Origin: a bacterium
Lineage (GTDB): Bacteria; Electryoneota; RPQS01
Direction: 5' to 3'
Length of the DNA stretch: 14,572 nt
NCBI GenBank assembly: GCA_016721565.1
Contig: JADKHW010000039.1
Coordinates: forward strand, 1 to 14,572
Shown here: in pieces, positions 1-7,359 of the stretch
Numbering within the stretch: position 1 is the first letter of the stretch
How the letters are laid out: each line of letters begins with the position of its first letter
The notes under the pieces: generated by a model
The model's input: only the letters and a program-made list of their open reading frames with translations
What the model was told of the DNA's origin: nothing
Database searches by the model: none
Position numbers and translations under genes: made by a program

Positions 1-25
1 TTTCAGGCACGCTTTCTTCTCTTGT

Positions 26-669
26 TTAATGAATTTCTCCCATCAATCTCCTCACCTTCCCCTCATCCAACTTCCCGTCTCGCCTCACCCCACTGCAAAT
101 ATCCACACCGAACGGCTCTACAATTTTAATTGCTTCGGCGACGTTTTCAGGATTCAATCCGCCCGCCAAAAGAGCGGCACGCGCGAACGCTCGCGAATGG
201 TTTGCTTTAACTGCCAATCGTGCACGCGGCCTGTGCCGCCGAGTTCTTTGACGCTGAATTGGGCCGACCCGAATCGAGCAAGAGATAATCCACATGCTCA
301 GCCGCCGCCAGCGCTTCGTCAATGCTCTCGTTTCATCTTCGACGTGAATCACCTGCCAAGCTTGACGTCCGGCAGTGCGCGGCGAATATCGGCGTACGTC
401 CCCTCGGTCAGCGCTTCCACAATCTGAATCGTCGTCGTGCGCGTGCGCTCGGCGTGTGTGATGATCGCGTCCGCGCTCTGCTCGCTCGTCAGCAAAAACG
501 TCTCGACTCTGCCGCGCACATGCCCCGCAATCTCCGCAATTAGTTCATCCGCAATCGGCCCCGGTCCGCTCGGCATCTTCCCCACCAAACCAATAGCCCA
601 AGCCCCCGCAGCAATCGCCAGCTCCGCTTCCTCAATCGATGCAATACAACAAATTTTAACGCGCGTCAT
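26..669 (-). CDS. trpF: Phosphoribosylanthranilate isomerase, broken by indels
   Basis: TrpF isomerises phosphoribosylanthranilate to CdRP in tryptophan synthesis, in the cytoplasm, as a TIM barrel. Reading down the minus strand, the N-terminus MTRVKICCIAS carries the KIC motif with the family's catalytic Cys. It continues with GLVGKMPSGPG, a form I recall from a TrpF-like subgroup. After a frame change near 350 come VIHVEDE, then DYLLLDSGRP (the expected acidic catalytic Asp), then ELGGTGRVHDW and LLAGGLNPENV in successive frames. The tail GVDICSGVRRDGKLDE is typical. About four indels are needed to join these; one is a run of three A where four would restore the frame before ELGGTG. Total length, about 214 residues, is normal. 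The ATG overlaps the ORF6N stop (ATGA), so translation may be coupled. A GTG at 10-8 could start the next gene, but too little of it is visible to name. Confidence 0.9.
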
Positions 670-1173
670 GATTTGTCAAACCCAAATTTCCCCTTTTTCT
701 TCGGCTCCAACGGGAATTATCAGCTCGCGAATGGCCTCAAACACATAGTTGAATTGATGATCGTATTTCTTTTCCATTCATCCAACCGCGCCGCCAAATC
801 TTTGTGCGTAGCAATCAGCCTGCGCATCTTCACAAACGCGCGCATAATCATGATGTTCACCTGCACAGCACGCGGACTCCGCAGAACGCTGGACAACATG
901 GCCACGCCTTGCTCGGCGAAGGCGCGAGGAGCGTATCGAATGCCGGCCCCCAACTTGAGATCACAATTTGGGATCTCAAATTTTCAAACTCCTCATCAGT
1001 CAGGTAAAAACATGAAATCCTCGGGAATTCTATCGGAATTTCTTGTTACCTTGATTTAGGGTTCGAACTGGAAGTTGATACAGTTCCGCCAAGTCCCCTG
1101 TCCAGCATGACTTTCTGGCCCCGGGCAGAAGTATCTTATTTTCAATACGTTCGATTGGAATAAGGTTCGTCAT
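666..1173 (-). CDS. ORF6N-domain (KilA-N-like) DNA-binding protein, broken by indels
   Basis: ORF6N proteins carry an N-terminal DNA-binding domain first described in phage antirepressor-type proteins and are widespread on bacterial chromosomes; their chromosomal role is generally unknown. From the ATG at 1173 the reconstructed chain reads MTNLIPIERIENKILL, DLAELYQLPVRTLNQ, PEDFMFYLTDEEFENLRSQI, AFAEQGVAMLSSVL, RAVQVNIMIMRAFVKMR, THKDLAARLDE and finally KKYDHQFNYVFEAIREL. These are the canonical landmarks in the right order and give about 169 residues, the usual size. Three or more indels interrupt it, near the ILL segment, after NQ, and near the WKRN segment. The stop TGA (668-666) overlaps the trpF ATG. 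One 25-bp palindrome (955-979) lies in frame, encoding LRSQIVIS. No convincing Shine-Dalgarno site was seen. The family call is firm; any regulatory target is inference. Confidence 0.88.
955..979. repeat. 25-bp palindromic repeat inside the ORF6N gene
   Basis: The arms TTGAGATC (955-962) and GATCTCAA (972-979) are perfect inverted complements around a 9-base centre. Read on the minus strand in the ORF6N frame the unit encodes LRSQIVIS. It matches the four units at 1185-1330 in length, in arm sequence and in encoded amino-acid pattern. Confidence 0.75.
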
Positions 1174-1184
1174 GATTGCCCCAT

Positions 1185-1330
1185 TTGCGGTCACAATTTG
1201 TGACCTCAAGATTTTGATGTTCCAAAATGGAATCTCAAGCTGAGTTACAAATCCAGAAAAATCAGCAAGTCACAGAATTTGAGGTGCCAATTTGATACCT
1301 CAAACTTGAAGTCACAAATTGTGATTTCAA
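1185..1330. repeat. Cluster of four 25-bp palindromes upstream of the ORF6N gene
   Basis: Four units lie at 1185-1209, 1214-1238, 1279-1303 and 1306-1330, with a possible decayed one at about 1239-1265. Each has arms close to TTGAGRT and AYCTCAA around a centre close to CAAATTG. The best arms are GGTCACAA / TTGTGACC around a single T at 1189-1205. On the minus strand they encode, in the same phase, LRSQIVTAN, LRFHFGTSK, LRYQIGTSN and LKSQFVTSS, the same pattern as the unit inside ORF6N. The last two are adjacent with a 27-bp period. The cluster starts 12 bases upstream of the ORF6N ATG. It could be an operator array, a mobile palindromic element, or the remains of an expanded repeat region from an ORF6N paralogue. 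Confidence 0.75.
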
Positions 1331-1388
1331 GTTCTGCTCTCCCTTCCTCCGTTCACGGGGAAGGGCCGAGATGGGGTCTGGCACAATC

Positions 1389-1898
1389 TCAAGATTCATT
1401 GAAAAAAACATATCTCCTAAACCCAAACGCCTTTGCCACAAACATATCCGGAAAACTCTCCAGCGCCGTGTTGTACTTAACCACTGTGTCATTATAAAAC
1501 TGACGGTCGTAACGGATCTGCTCTTCGGTCTCAATCAAGCCGTCGAGCAATTGCCCCGTGAGCTTTTCGGCTTTCAACGCCGGATATTGCTCCGCCACAA
1601 TCAACATTGATCCCAATGCCGCACCAAGCATGCTCTCTGCCTGCACGCGCTCGTTTTGTGAACTCGCGTTATCAACCGCCGTGCGCATGCGCGTGACATT
1701 TTCAAGCGTGCCCTTTTCAAATTCCTGATGCGCCTTCACCACCGTGACCAATTCAGGAATCAAATCATGCCGCCGTTTTAGCATCACGTCAATTTGTAGC
1801 CACTGCGTCTGACATCTGCGCCGCAGCGTGACGAGTCGGTTGTACAGAAAAATAATTCCGCCAACGAGCGCGAGCAATATGAGAATGATCCACAACAT
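1389..1898 (-). CDS. lemA: LemA family membrane-anchored protein
   Basis: This is one of the few intact genes here: 169 residues from the ATG at 1898 to the TGA at 1391-1389. Residues 1-22 (MLWIILILLALVGGIIFLYN) are a membrane anchor with a short external N-terminus, as known for the family. The coiled-coil core carries QWLQIDVMLKRRHDLIPELV, EKGTLENVTRMR, LIVAEQYPALKAE, ETEEQIRYDRQFYND and a C-terminal AKAFGFRRYVFF, all canonical LemA landmarks. It is slightly shorter than the usual 180-200. Its ATG overlaps the DUF2207 stop (TGATG), implying translational coupling; LemA and DUF2207 genes are common partners. The family's molecular function is not established, so a role at the membrane is all that can be said. 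I chose the ATG because it directly precedes the hydrophobic anchor. Confidence 0.93.
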   Translation of the reverse strand: MLWIILILLALVGGIIFLYNRLVTLRRRCQTQWLQIDVMLKRRHDLIPELVTVVKAHQEFEKGTLENVTRMRTAVDNASSQNERVQAESMLGAALGSMLIVAEQYPALKAEKLTGQLLDGLIETEEQIRYDRQFYNDTVVKYNTALESFPDMFVAKAFGFRRYVFFNES

Positions 1899-3500
1899 CA
1901 ACTCGCGCCGCTGCCTCCGCCACCACCGCCTCCGCCGCCCCCACCGCTGAAGCCGCCGCCGAATCCGCTCCCGCCACCGCCGAAATTCCAACCCGGAGCC
2001 GCTCGTTGTATTGCGAAAGTCGCGCGTCATCGAAGCATAATCCGTCGCCGCATCGCGCATCGACGTGCTCAAACTGCTCGTCATGTCGCTCAATTGAAAA
2101 CCACCTACTGATCCCGAGTGCATCATGTAACACCGACGGCGTCCATGTATAGAAACCGCTGCCCATGCGCCAATCCGCATCCGGCATTTGCATCGCGGCT
2201 TTTTCAGTTGCGCCGAAAATTCCGTCGCCACACCCAGCGCAGTCGCATACACAAGATACTTATCCCACATCGGCAGCATCTTCTCCGATGCGTTTTCCAA
2301 ATTCGAAAAATCCGTCAGAAAATTTCGAAACGCTTCCCACCGATGCACCTCGCGTGCGCCCTGTTGCGTGCGCTTGGCTAACGCCGGAGCAAGCTTCCAA
2401 CCCGTAATCGCAATTGCAACAGGTAGTACATAGAACAACGTGAGCGGCTGATGCGACATAAACAGCATGATAAACGTCACCATCGCAATCAGAAATGCGC
2501 CCATCGGAAGTCCGTGACTGATCGCGCTGCTCTCTTGATCGTCAAGCTCAAAACTTCTCTTGTTCAAACCACACACGCATCGACGTGCCCCACGAAGTCA
2601 GGAAGCTGCGAATCGTATTGGAGGTCCCCGTGCTCATCTTGGCCCATGCCTGCAACTCGCTTGTCGTCACCTTTTCAACACCACCCGCTTCTCCAAACAC
2701 GACCTCTTCAATACGCGGTGTTCAAATTGCGACAGCGCGCTTGCCGATTTTCAACTCAGCCGGATCAACAAGCAGCAACTGTTTGCCCTTTTCCGTCAAG
2801 ATAAATTCCGAGGCGCCTGGCTTTCCTGTCGGATTTTGAATTTCGACACAGCCTTGCCGCGAGCATTCTAACAGCGCGGCAGAAAATCCGTTCGCCATCG
2901 TCTTCGTCGATATCTTCCTGCGTCATAATCGACGGCACCATGCACGGCGGAATATCGCTCGGCGGTTGGCGCAGATATTCCCCTCTTCAATTTGCGGCTC
3001 GCGGCCGTAAATCAAATACAGCACGAGACCAAACAGCGCCAACACCACAAAGAACAAAATCGACAACACCTGTGCCATATATGGCGTGACGCCCACTCAA
3101 AGCAGCGTCGGCTCCATAATCTTGCGTTCGGCTTCCAGCAAACTCGCACGATCCTCGCCGACCAATGTTGCAGCTTCCCCAAAGAGTTCCGCATCCGTCA
3201 GCACACGCGCTTCGACAAAACTCCGCTCAGGTACATATCCCACGCGCAAAACTACTGACGAAGAATCCGTTGAAAAAACACGCTCGCCGGAGCTTGCGCG
3301 CGTATGCACAAACGCGGCAAACAGCGTTGGCGGTCTTTCGGGCAGATGAACCGTCAGAATAACCGAATCAATCGACGCGTGGTCATCCTCGATGCACTTC
3401 CAATAGAATTGTCCGACATCGCGATACTTCTGCACGGCCCATTCAATCCGGTAGCGCAAACGAAAGCGCTTAATCTCATCACTGGCCGAATAGCGCCAAC
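1898..3500 (-). CDS. DUF2207 membrane protein, N-terminus missing and broken by indels
   Basis: DUF2207 (YciQ-like) proteins normally have a signal peptide, an external beta-rich domain, a membrane helix, a cytoplasmic region, two further helices and a Gly-rich tail. The visible order is: IKRFRLRYRIEWAV and QFYWKCIED (external domain, from about 3475); the helix AQVLSILFFVVLALFGLVLY then IYGREPQIEE; PPSDIPP; a winged-helix-like part with FSAALLECSRQGCVEIQ; FLIAMVTFIMLFM and FYVLPVAIAI; then WEAFRNFLTDFSNLE and WDKYLVYATALGVA. The tail is almost all Gly and ends in GSGAS. At least six indels separate these pieces. The expected signal peptide and first 100 or so residues are absent: just upstream of about 3500 this frame has a stop and another gene occupies the DNA. 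The stop overlaps the lemA start. The family is clear; the 5' boundary is not a real start. Confidence 0.85.
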
Positions 3501-4310
3501 CAGAAGATCGTGCCCGAGTTCATCTCGGCCAGCACACTCCAATACGGACTCTTGCGCAGCGTTTCGAGCAAATCGAGCGTGTATTGCTCGCGCCCCAGAA
3601 TAAACGGCGGCCATCCGGTGTCAAGCATTTCCAAACCAAGCTTGGCATTACCCGTGTAAATCATCTCTACAAAATGCCGGTGCAATACAGCCATCGAACC
3701 CGGCAGAAAATCGTCGTCACGTAGCGTCAAATAATCCTTCCATTCCCCCGCGTCGCGCGACTCACGCAGCATCGCCAGCACATCACTCGTCGTCGGAGCC
3801 TCGCGCGCATCAGTTCAATATTCGGAGCAAACCCGTCGCGCGTGGCTTCCAAAATCACCACCGGCAGCGGCGAATCGCTGTGCGGCAATTTCCAATAGTC
3901 AAGCGTCAAATCGTTAGCCGTCACTTCCCACAATCCGTCGCCATCTTTATCAGACCACTTCCCCGCGTTCTCAATCGTGTCAAGCGCTTCAATCTTCGTT
4001 CCCAGAGAGAGCACATATTGCGCGAAACAACAATGCGCGCCGCCCGAATAGGTTTCAATCACGACATCCTGAATCTTGTCGTCAGTCAAATCGCGCGGCA
4101 TCCCGAGCGAATCGCTGTTCAGAAGTCTCACATAATAATCCGACACACTCCACACCGGTTTGTCACGGCGAGTAACCGTAAGCTCGTGCGTCATGCCAAA
4201 ATTCTTCTTTTGAATCGTGAACGTGTATTCCCCAATCGTGGTCACTGAGGCCGTCGAGTCCGCCGCGAACACGCTGGAAACGAATATCAAATGAGCAATA
4301 CTATTTGCAC
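3479..4310 (-). CDS. Secreted protein of unknown function with SGGAHCC motif
   Basis: About 277 residues over two or three frames. From the GTG at 4310, adding one T to a run near 4290 gives a clean signal peptide (MQIVLLILIFVSSVFA, then ADS), which is why I chose this start; the tract AAGGA lies about 10 bases upstream. The mature part begins GEYTFTIQKKNFGMTHELTVTR. It then has DLTDDKIQDVVIETYSGGAHCC and SDKDGDGLWE, a pattern of Asp-rich FG-GAP-like loops around SGGAHCC that I recall from many unnamed periplasmic proteins. The C-terminal half (APNIELMR, then LAMLRESRDAGEWKDY to SPYWSVLAEMN) looks alpha-helical. The paired Cys may form a disulphide or bind metal. It overlaps the 75-aa gene upstream by 10 bases and runs into the truncated DUF2207 gene. 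No function is assigned. Confidence 0.7.
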
Positions 4311-4528
4311 GGCTCAGATCCTTTCGGCCCGAAACTCGCGTAAACAACTCCATCCGTTCCGGTAATATCAAACGATTCCCACTCCGCCCGCCGCACCCAA
4401 TCGCGCACGACTATATTCCGCTCGTCCTGCGTGAGCGAATAAAGCTCTTCCAAAGCAGACTTTGATGGCTTTTCGCCAAACGCCGCTTCAAAGAGATCCG
4501 CAAAACTATATTGACAATGGGATGACAT
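4301..4528 (-). CDS. Small conserved-looking protein, 75 aa, unknown function
   Basis: An uninterrupted ORF of 75 residues from the ATG at 4528 to the TAG at 4303-4301. It is acidic and soluble, with an N-terminal helix-like stretch (YSFADLFEAAFGEKPSK), a middle LYSLTQDERNIVVRDWVRRAEW and an ending DGVVYASFGPKG. There is no signal peptide or membrane segment, so it is probably cytoplasmic. It overlaps the GTG of the next gene by 10 bases, which suggests an operon with the GGAHCC protein, DUF2207 and lemA. The hairpin repeat at 4541 lies directly upstream, and no strong Shine-Dalgarno site is visible. I do not recognise the family with confidence; intact frame, sensible composition and position support a real gene. 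Confidence 0.6.
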   Translation of the reverse strand: MSSHCQYSFADLFEAAFGEKPSKSALEELYSLTQDERNIVVRDWVRRAEWESFDITGTDGVVYASFGPKGSEPCK

Positions 4529-4540
4529 AATGATTTGAAT

Positions 4541-4595
4541 TGTAGGGGCGGCAGGCGTGCCGCCCGTGTCAGGCAGGATTGAAAATCACAAGCGC
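4541..4595. repeat. GC-rich hairpin repeat, copy 1
   Basis: A hairpin with arms GGGCGGCA (4546-4553) and TGCCGCCC (4558-4565), preceded by TGTAGG and followed by GTGTCAGGCAGGATTG and AAAATCACAAGCGC. The flanks match copy 3 closely. Relative to copies 2 and 3 the arms carry a CA/TG pair in place of AT/AT, so pairing is kept. Confidence 0.8.
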
Positions 4596-4628
4596 CTGCG
4601 TCAGCGCAATCAGTCCAGCGGCACGCTG

Positions 4629-4665
4629 GTAGGGGCGGATGGCAATCCGCCCGCGTCAGGCAAGA
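4629..4665. repeat. GC-rich hairpin repeat, copy 2 (short)
   Basis: Arms GGGCGGAT (4633-4640) and ATCCGCCC (4645-4652) around GGCA, preceded by GTAG and followed by GCGTCAGGCAAGA. The trailing AAAATCACAAGCGC of the other copies is missing. It overlaps the 3' end of the upstream lipoprotein frame, which may terminate slightly earlier in life. Confidence 0.8.
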
Positions 4666-5909
4666 ACAAAAAAGTTAAAACTTCGTGTCAGTGCACAAGG
4701 TCCGACGGCCGCTGTCTGGCAGGTTAAGAGCCAATACCCTCGTCCCAAATCTTCGTCAATCTCGAATTGAACTTCGCAACCACCGTAAAAAGTTTTGTCT
4801 CTCCGTCCCCAGTTCGAAACCGCAGCGACAAAGAAATTTCCGATGTCAGGCAGATCCATTCCGCGCAGAACAGTCATTCCAGGTGTGCCGACGGATTCTT
4901 GTGCGAGTATTTCACCTTCATCGCTCAGTCGCACTAAATTCAAACCAAGTCCCGTGCCACAGCCGTCACGCTGTTGATATGCCAAAAACAATTCGTCATT
5001 ATCGCGGCCTTCTATCACCGTTACAGAATCTTGGCACCATTCCAATGTGCAAGCGTGATAACGGTGTCCAGTGTCTGATCTGCTTTGTAAAAATACAATC
5101 GAATGTCTGGTATTTGATACTCATCTTCAACAAGCCCAGCAACGATTGTTCGCCCATCGGCTCGCTTTGTTGCTGAATAAGCATAAAAACCGGAACTCCT
5201 GAGAACCCATGAACATCTGTAGCCAGCCCCTGCTCATTGTAAAACTCAGCATAGTCCGGCCACACAAAACAAACTCTCCGTTAGGCAAAGAAAACGCTTG
5301 CTCCAAGGTTCAGTAGAGGCGCGCCGCCAGATTACTTCACCGTAAGCTGAAACTTTCATCATCTTGTAAGTGCTGTCAGGATCGGTTCCATAGTAAAGAA
5401 ACGTCCCATTCGTCAGTGAAATTACTCTGCCCTGAATTTGGGGCCTACCTTCATAGCCACCATAATAACCTGTGTTGGCAAACAACTCATTCGATCTTTG
5501 CGTACCGAATCACTTCGAGATCGGCGTTTCGCGTCTCAACATATGGAGTCCATCCATAGTCCCGTCCGCAATCCGAATAAATGAATCCCGCAATTGTCAA
5601 TTCATTTCCGAAGTATCCATCGCCGGACTAAATATCCCCGGTCTCCTTATCCCCGCCATAACTACCGTCTGCATTCAAAAAGATAAACTTTTCAGATGCG
5701 TATTCACCCACACAAGAACAATCAAGCGAAGTCGGTTCGTCACTTACTTCGTGTGAGTAAGACCAACCCGCAACTACGGCTCCGCCATCGGGTGTTCCCG
5801 TTACCGCCGTGACAAAAACTCCGTCTCTGTTGGTGGACAATGGCAATCCGCTCACATCCTCACAACCCCAAACCAATAAACTCAACCCTAAGATTACTAT
5901 GTAACGCAT
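4656..5909 (-). CDS. Lipoprotein A of a tandem pair, broken by indels
   Basis: From the ATG at 5909, six bases downstream of a good GGAGGG site, the protein begins MRYIVILGLSLLVWGC: a lipoprotein signal with a slightly unusual lipobox (LVWGC), so membrane anchoring is likely. The reconstructed chain of about 415 residues includes TGTPDGGAVVAGWSYS, FIFLNADGSYGG, ELTIAGFIYSDCGRDYGW, GRVISLTNGTFLYYG, FYNEQGLATDVHGFSGVP, VTVIEGRDNDELFLAY and NFFVAAVSNWG. Spaced 'G-x-F/V-x-x-A/Y-G' strands suggest a beta-propeller-like surface protein, as in delta-60-type repeat proteins; that fold is inference. At least four frame changes occur (near 5630, 5485, 5265 and 5045). The stop at 4656 may not be the true one, since the last residues are encoded by repeat DNA. 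It is a paralogue of the gene ending at 6097. No function is known. Confidence 0.75.
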
Positions 5910-5937
5910 AAACCCTCCAGGTTATTACGTTATAAAT
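5855..5937. repeat. Duplicated leader and signal-peptide segment, copy A
   Basis: An 83-base segment covering 28 bases upstream of the ATG and the first codons of lipoprotein A. It matches 7254-7336 base for base without gaps except for five substitutions. It marks the tandem duplication that made the two lipoprotein genes. Confidence 0.9.
5913..5937 (-). promoter_or_regulatory. RBS and direct-repeat leader of lipoprotein A
   Basis: On the minus strand GGAGGG (5918-5913) lies three bases before the ATG. Just upstream is the direct repeat ATAAC-GTA-ATAACC (about 5933-5920). In the paralogous leader both half-repeats read ATGAC, so the two copies changed together. Confidence 0.6.
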
Positions 5938-5947
5938 GTTCCGCCGA

Positions 5948-5974
5948 GCCGGGTTAAGGCCGCCGAAACCCGGC
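5948..5974. other. Inverted repeat between the lipoprotein genes
   Basis: Perfect 8-base arms GCCGGGTT (5948-5955) and AACCCGGC (5967-5974) around an 11-base loop. It lies about 40 bases upstream of the lipoprotein A start. With no T-tract it is not a typical terminator; it may be a stem in the transcript leader. Confidence 0.45.
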
Positions 5975-5989
5975 CGGAATCTGGAGAAT

Positions 5990-6044
5990 TGTAGGGGCGG
6001 ATGGCAATCCGCCCGTGTCAAGCAAGATCGAAAATCACAAGCGC
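5990..6044. repeat. GC-rich hairpin repeat, copy 3
   Basis: Arms GGGCGGAT (5995-6002) and ATCCGCCC (6007-6014), with the same flanks as copy 1, ending AAAATCACAAGCGC. It sits between the two lipoprotein genes, as copies 1 and 2 sit at the other end of lipoprotein A. Confidence 0.85.
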
Positions 6045-6057
6045 ACGTTATCTGATT

Positions 6058-6077
6058 CCCCCCTGCTCGCGGGGGGG
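6058..6077. other. C6/G6 hairpin downstream of lipoprotein B
   Basis: Six C (6058-6063), a 7-base loop and seven G (6071-6077) form a strong stem about 20 bases past the lipoprotein B stop. There is no U-run on the minus transcript, so termination is uncertain. Similar C-run/G-run elements occur as dispersed repeats in some genomes. Confidence 0.5.
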
Positions 6078-6096
6078 TAGGGGTCTGTTACGCTCG

Positions 6097-7308
6097 TTAC
6101 ATATTCGGATGCACCGTCGTACTCCACACCGCAACAAGTTCTGAATTATATTTCGTCACCAACGCCGAGTAACTTCCATTCCCACGATCATACGCGCCGC
6201 ACAAGAAGATACTCCCATCCGCACCAACCGTGACGTCCTTCAACACAACATGCGTGTTACCGCCGAAGCTCTCAATTCCGATGACATTGAACAGGCTGTC
6301 AAGCAACATTAATCTCACAGTCCCGACTCCGCTGCAAACCACTCCGTTGAAACCCGCCAGCAGGATATAGTCACCTACTGCATACAGCGCCACCGAGTCT
6401 TGACAGCCTTCCGCAAACAATGTCGTGTCGCGCACTTCGGTTCCGTCCGCGTTGAGATACCACAAATGCGGATCGTTGCTCGTCATGTTCACGCCGCCGC
6501 AAATGAAATTCCCGTTCGCAAGCTGCACGATGGACTTCACGCGAGTCTCATCCGTCCGATTGAACTCGATGTCCTGTCCGTGCTCACCGTTGTCGTCGTA
6601 AAACTGCACGACTTCGTTTTGCTGATCCACAATTGCAAATCCGCCGTACCTCATTGCTGATATCGCTGATGTGTTAATACCTTCTTCACGAATTTGCCTC
6701 CACGTCTCTTCACCGTATTCCGTTGCGCACGTCAAGCGTGATAATCCGGTATTGCCCGTGCCCCCAAAACAACAGATTCCCGTTCGCAAGCGCGGCGATG
6801 TGCATTGGCCAGATGTGCATATCGCCCAATTCTGATAGAAAGCATAACTGTTGTCGCACGACGGTTGGCGAAAGCGGACTAACTGGTTGTTGTCATCACT
6901 TCACTAAGTGTCGGTAGACACCACTCTTTCGTACTCACCGAATAGCCGAAACCTACTCCAGCTGTTAGATACCCGTCCGCCACTTTTTGATAAAAGTTGG
7001 AAAGACCATTCTCATACTCAGGACCATTTATGCTCTGAAACTTCTGTCCGTTTGCAACATGCAGTTTCACCGTGATACTCTGGAAATAATACGCCAGGGG
7101 AGGCGGCACAGGTGAATCATCCAAATGAACAGGCTCTGCATCCACCAACCGATCCACTTCCTGCGTCAACACCCACACTTCCCCGTTATCCGCTTCAACA
7201 ACTCCACAGCAATCAAATCCGTCGTCCGCGGTTTCGGGTCAGACCCGGCAGCTCATCCTCACATCCCCAAACCAATAAACTCAATCCTAAGATTACTAAG
7301 TAACGCAT
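6097..7308 (-). CDS. Lipoprotein B of a tandem pair, broken by indels
   Basis: The start at 7308 has the same leader, GGAGGG site and lipoprotein signal (MRYLVILGLSLLVWGC, then ED) as lipoprotein A. One base change in frame near 7240 leads to ETADDGFDCCGVVEADNGE, then VWVLTQEVDRLVDAEPVHL and VKLHVANGQKFQSING. Frame changes near 6880 and 6790 lead to IAALANGNLLFW and the long C-terminal part: GGFAIVDQQNEVVQFYDDNG, SIVQLANGNFICGG, WYLNADGTEVRDT, YILLAGFNGVVCSG and VTVGADGSIFLCGAYDRG, ending VWSTTVHPNM. The recurring LANGNxxxxGG and ADGSIFLCG units suggest beta-propeller blades. Length is about 400 residues. It diverged from lipoprotein A far more in the body than in the leader. The protein is probably exported to the membrane surface; ligand and role are unknown. 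Confidence 0.78.
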
Positions 7309-7336
7309 AAACCCTCCAGGTCATTACGTCATAAAT
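7254..7336. repeat. Duplicated leader and signal-peptide segment, copy B
   Basis: Counterpart of 5855-5937 with five substitutions over 83 bases. Sequence similarity stops abruptly at both ends: upstream at 7337, and downstream just after the lipobox codons. Confidence 0.9.
7312..7336 (-). promoter_or_regulatory. RBS and direct-repeat leader of lipoprotein B
   Basis: GGAGGG (7317-7312) lies three bases before the ATG, with the direct repeat ATGAC-GTA-ATGACC (about 7332-7319) just upstream. Confidence 0.6.
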
Positions 7337-7353
7337 ATGGGCACAATACCCCA

Positions 7354-7359
7354 ATTATA
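7354..7359 (-). promoter_or_regulatory. Possible -10 element for lipoprotein B
   Basis: TATAAT on the minus strand (followed by TGGGG) about 46 bases upstream of the ATG. I found no matching -35; TATAATTG also partly resembles the Bacteroidota -7 element TAnnTTTG. The call rests on the hexamer and its position only. Confidence 0.35.

Noticed and set aside
26..669. Programmed frameshifting or recoding in trpF and other genes
   Set aside because: Too many shifts, at different sequence contexts and in unrelated genes, with no shared slippery site or stimulatory structure.
673..1059. Plus-strand ORFs over trpF and ORF6N
   Set aside because: They are antisense shadows; the minus strand holds clear family motifs.
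955..1330. CRISPR-like array from the 25-bp repeats
   Set aside because: Spacing is irregular (2, 4, 40 and 205 bases), there are no unique spacers of constant length, and one unit is inside a gene.
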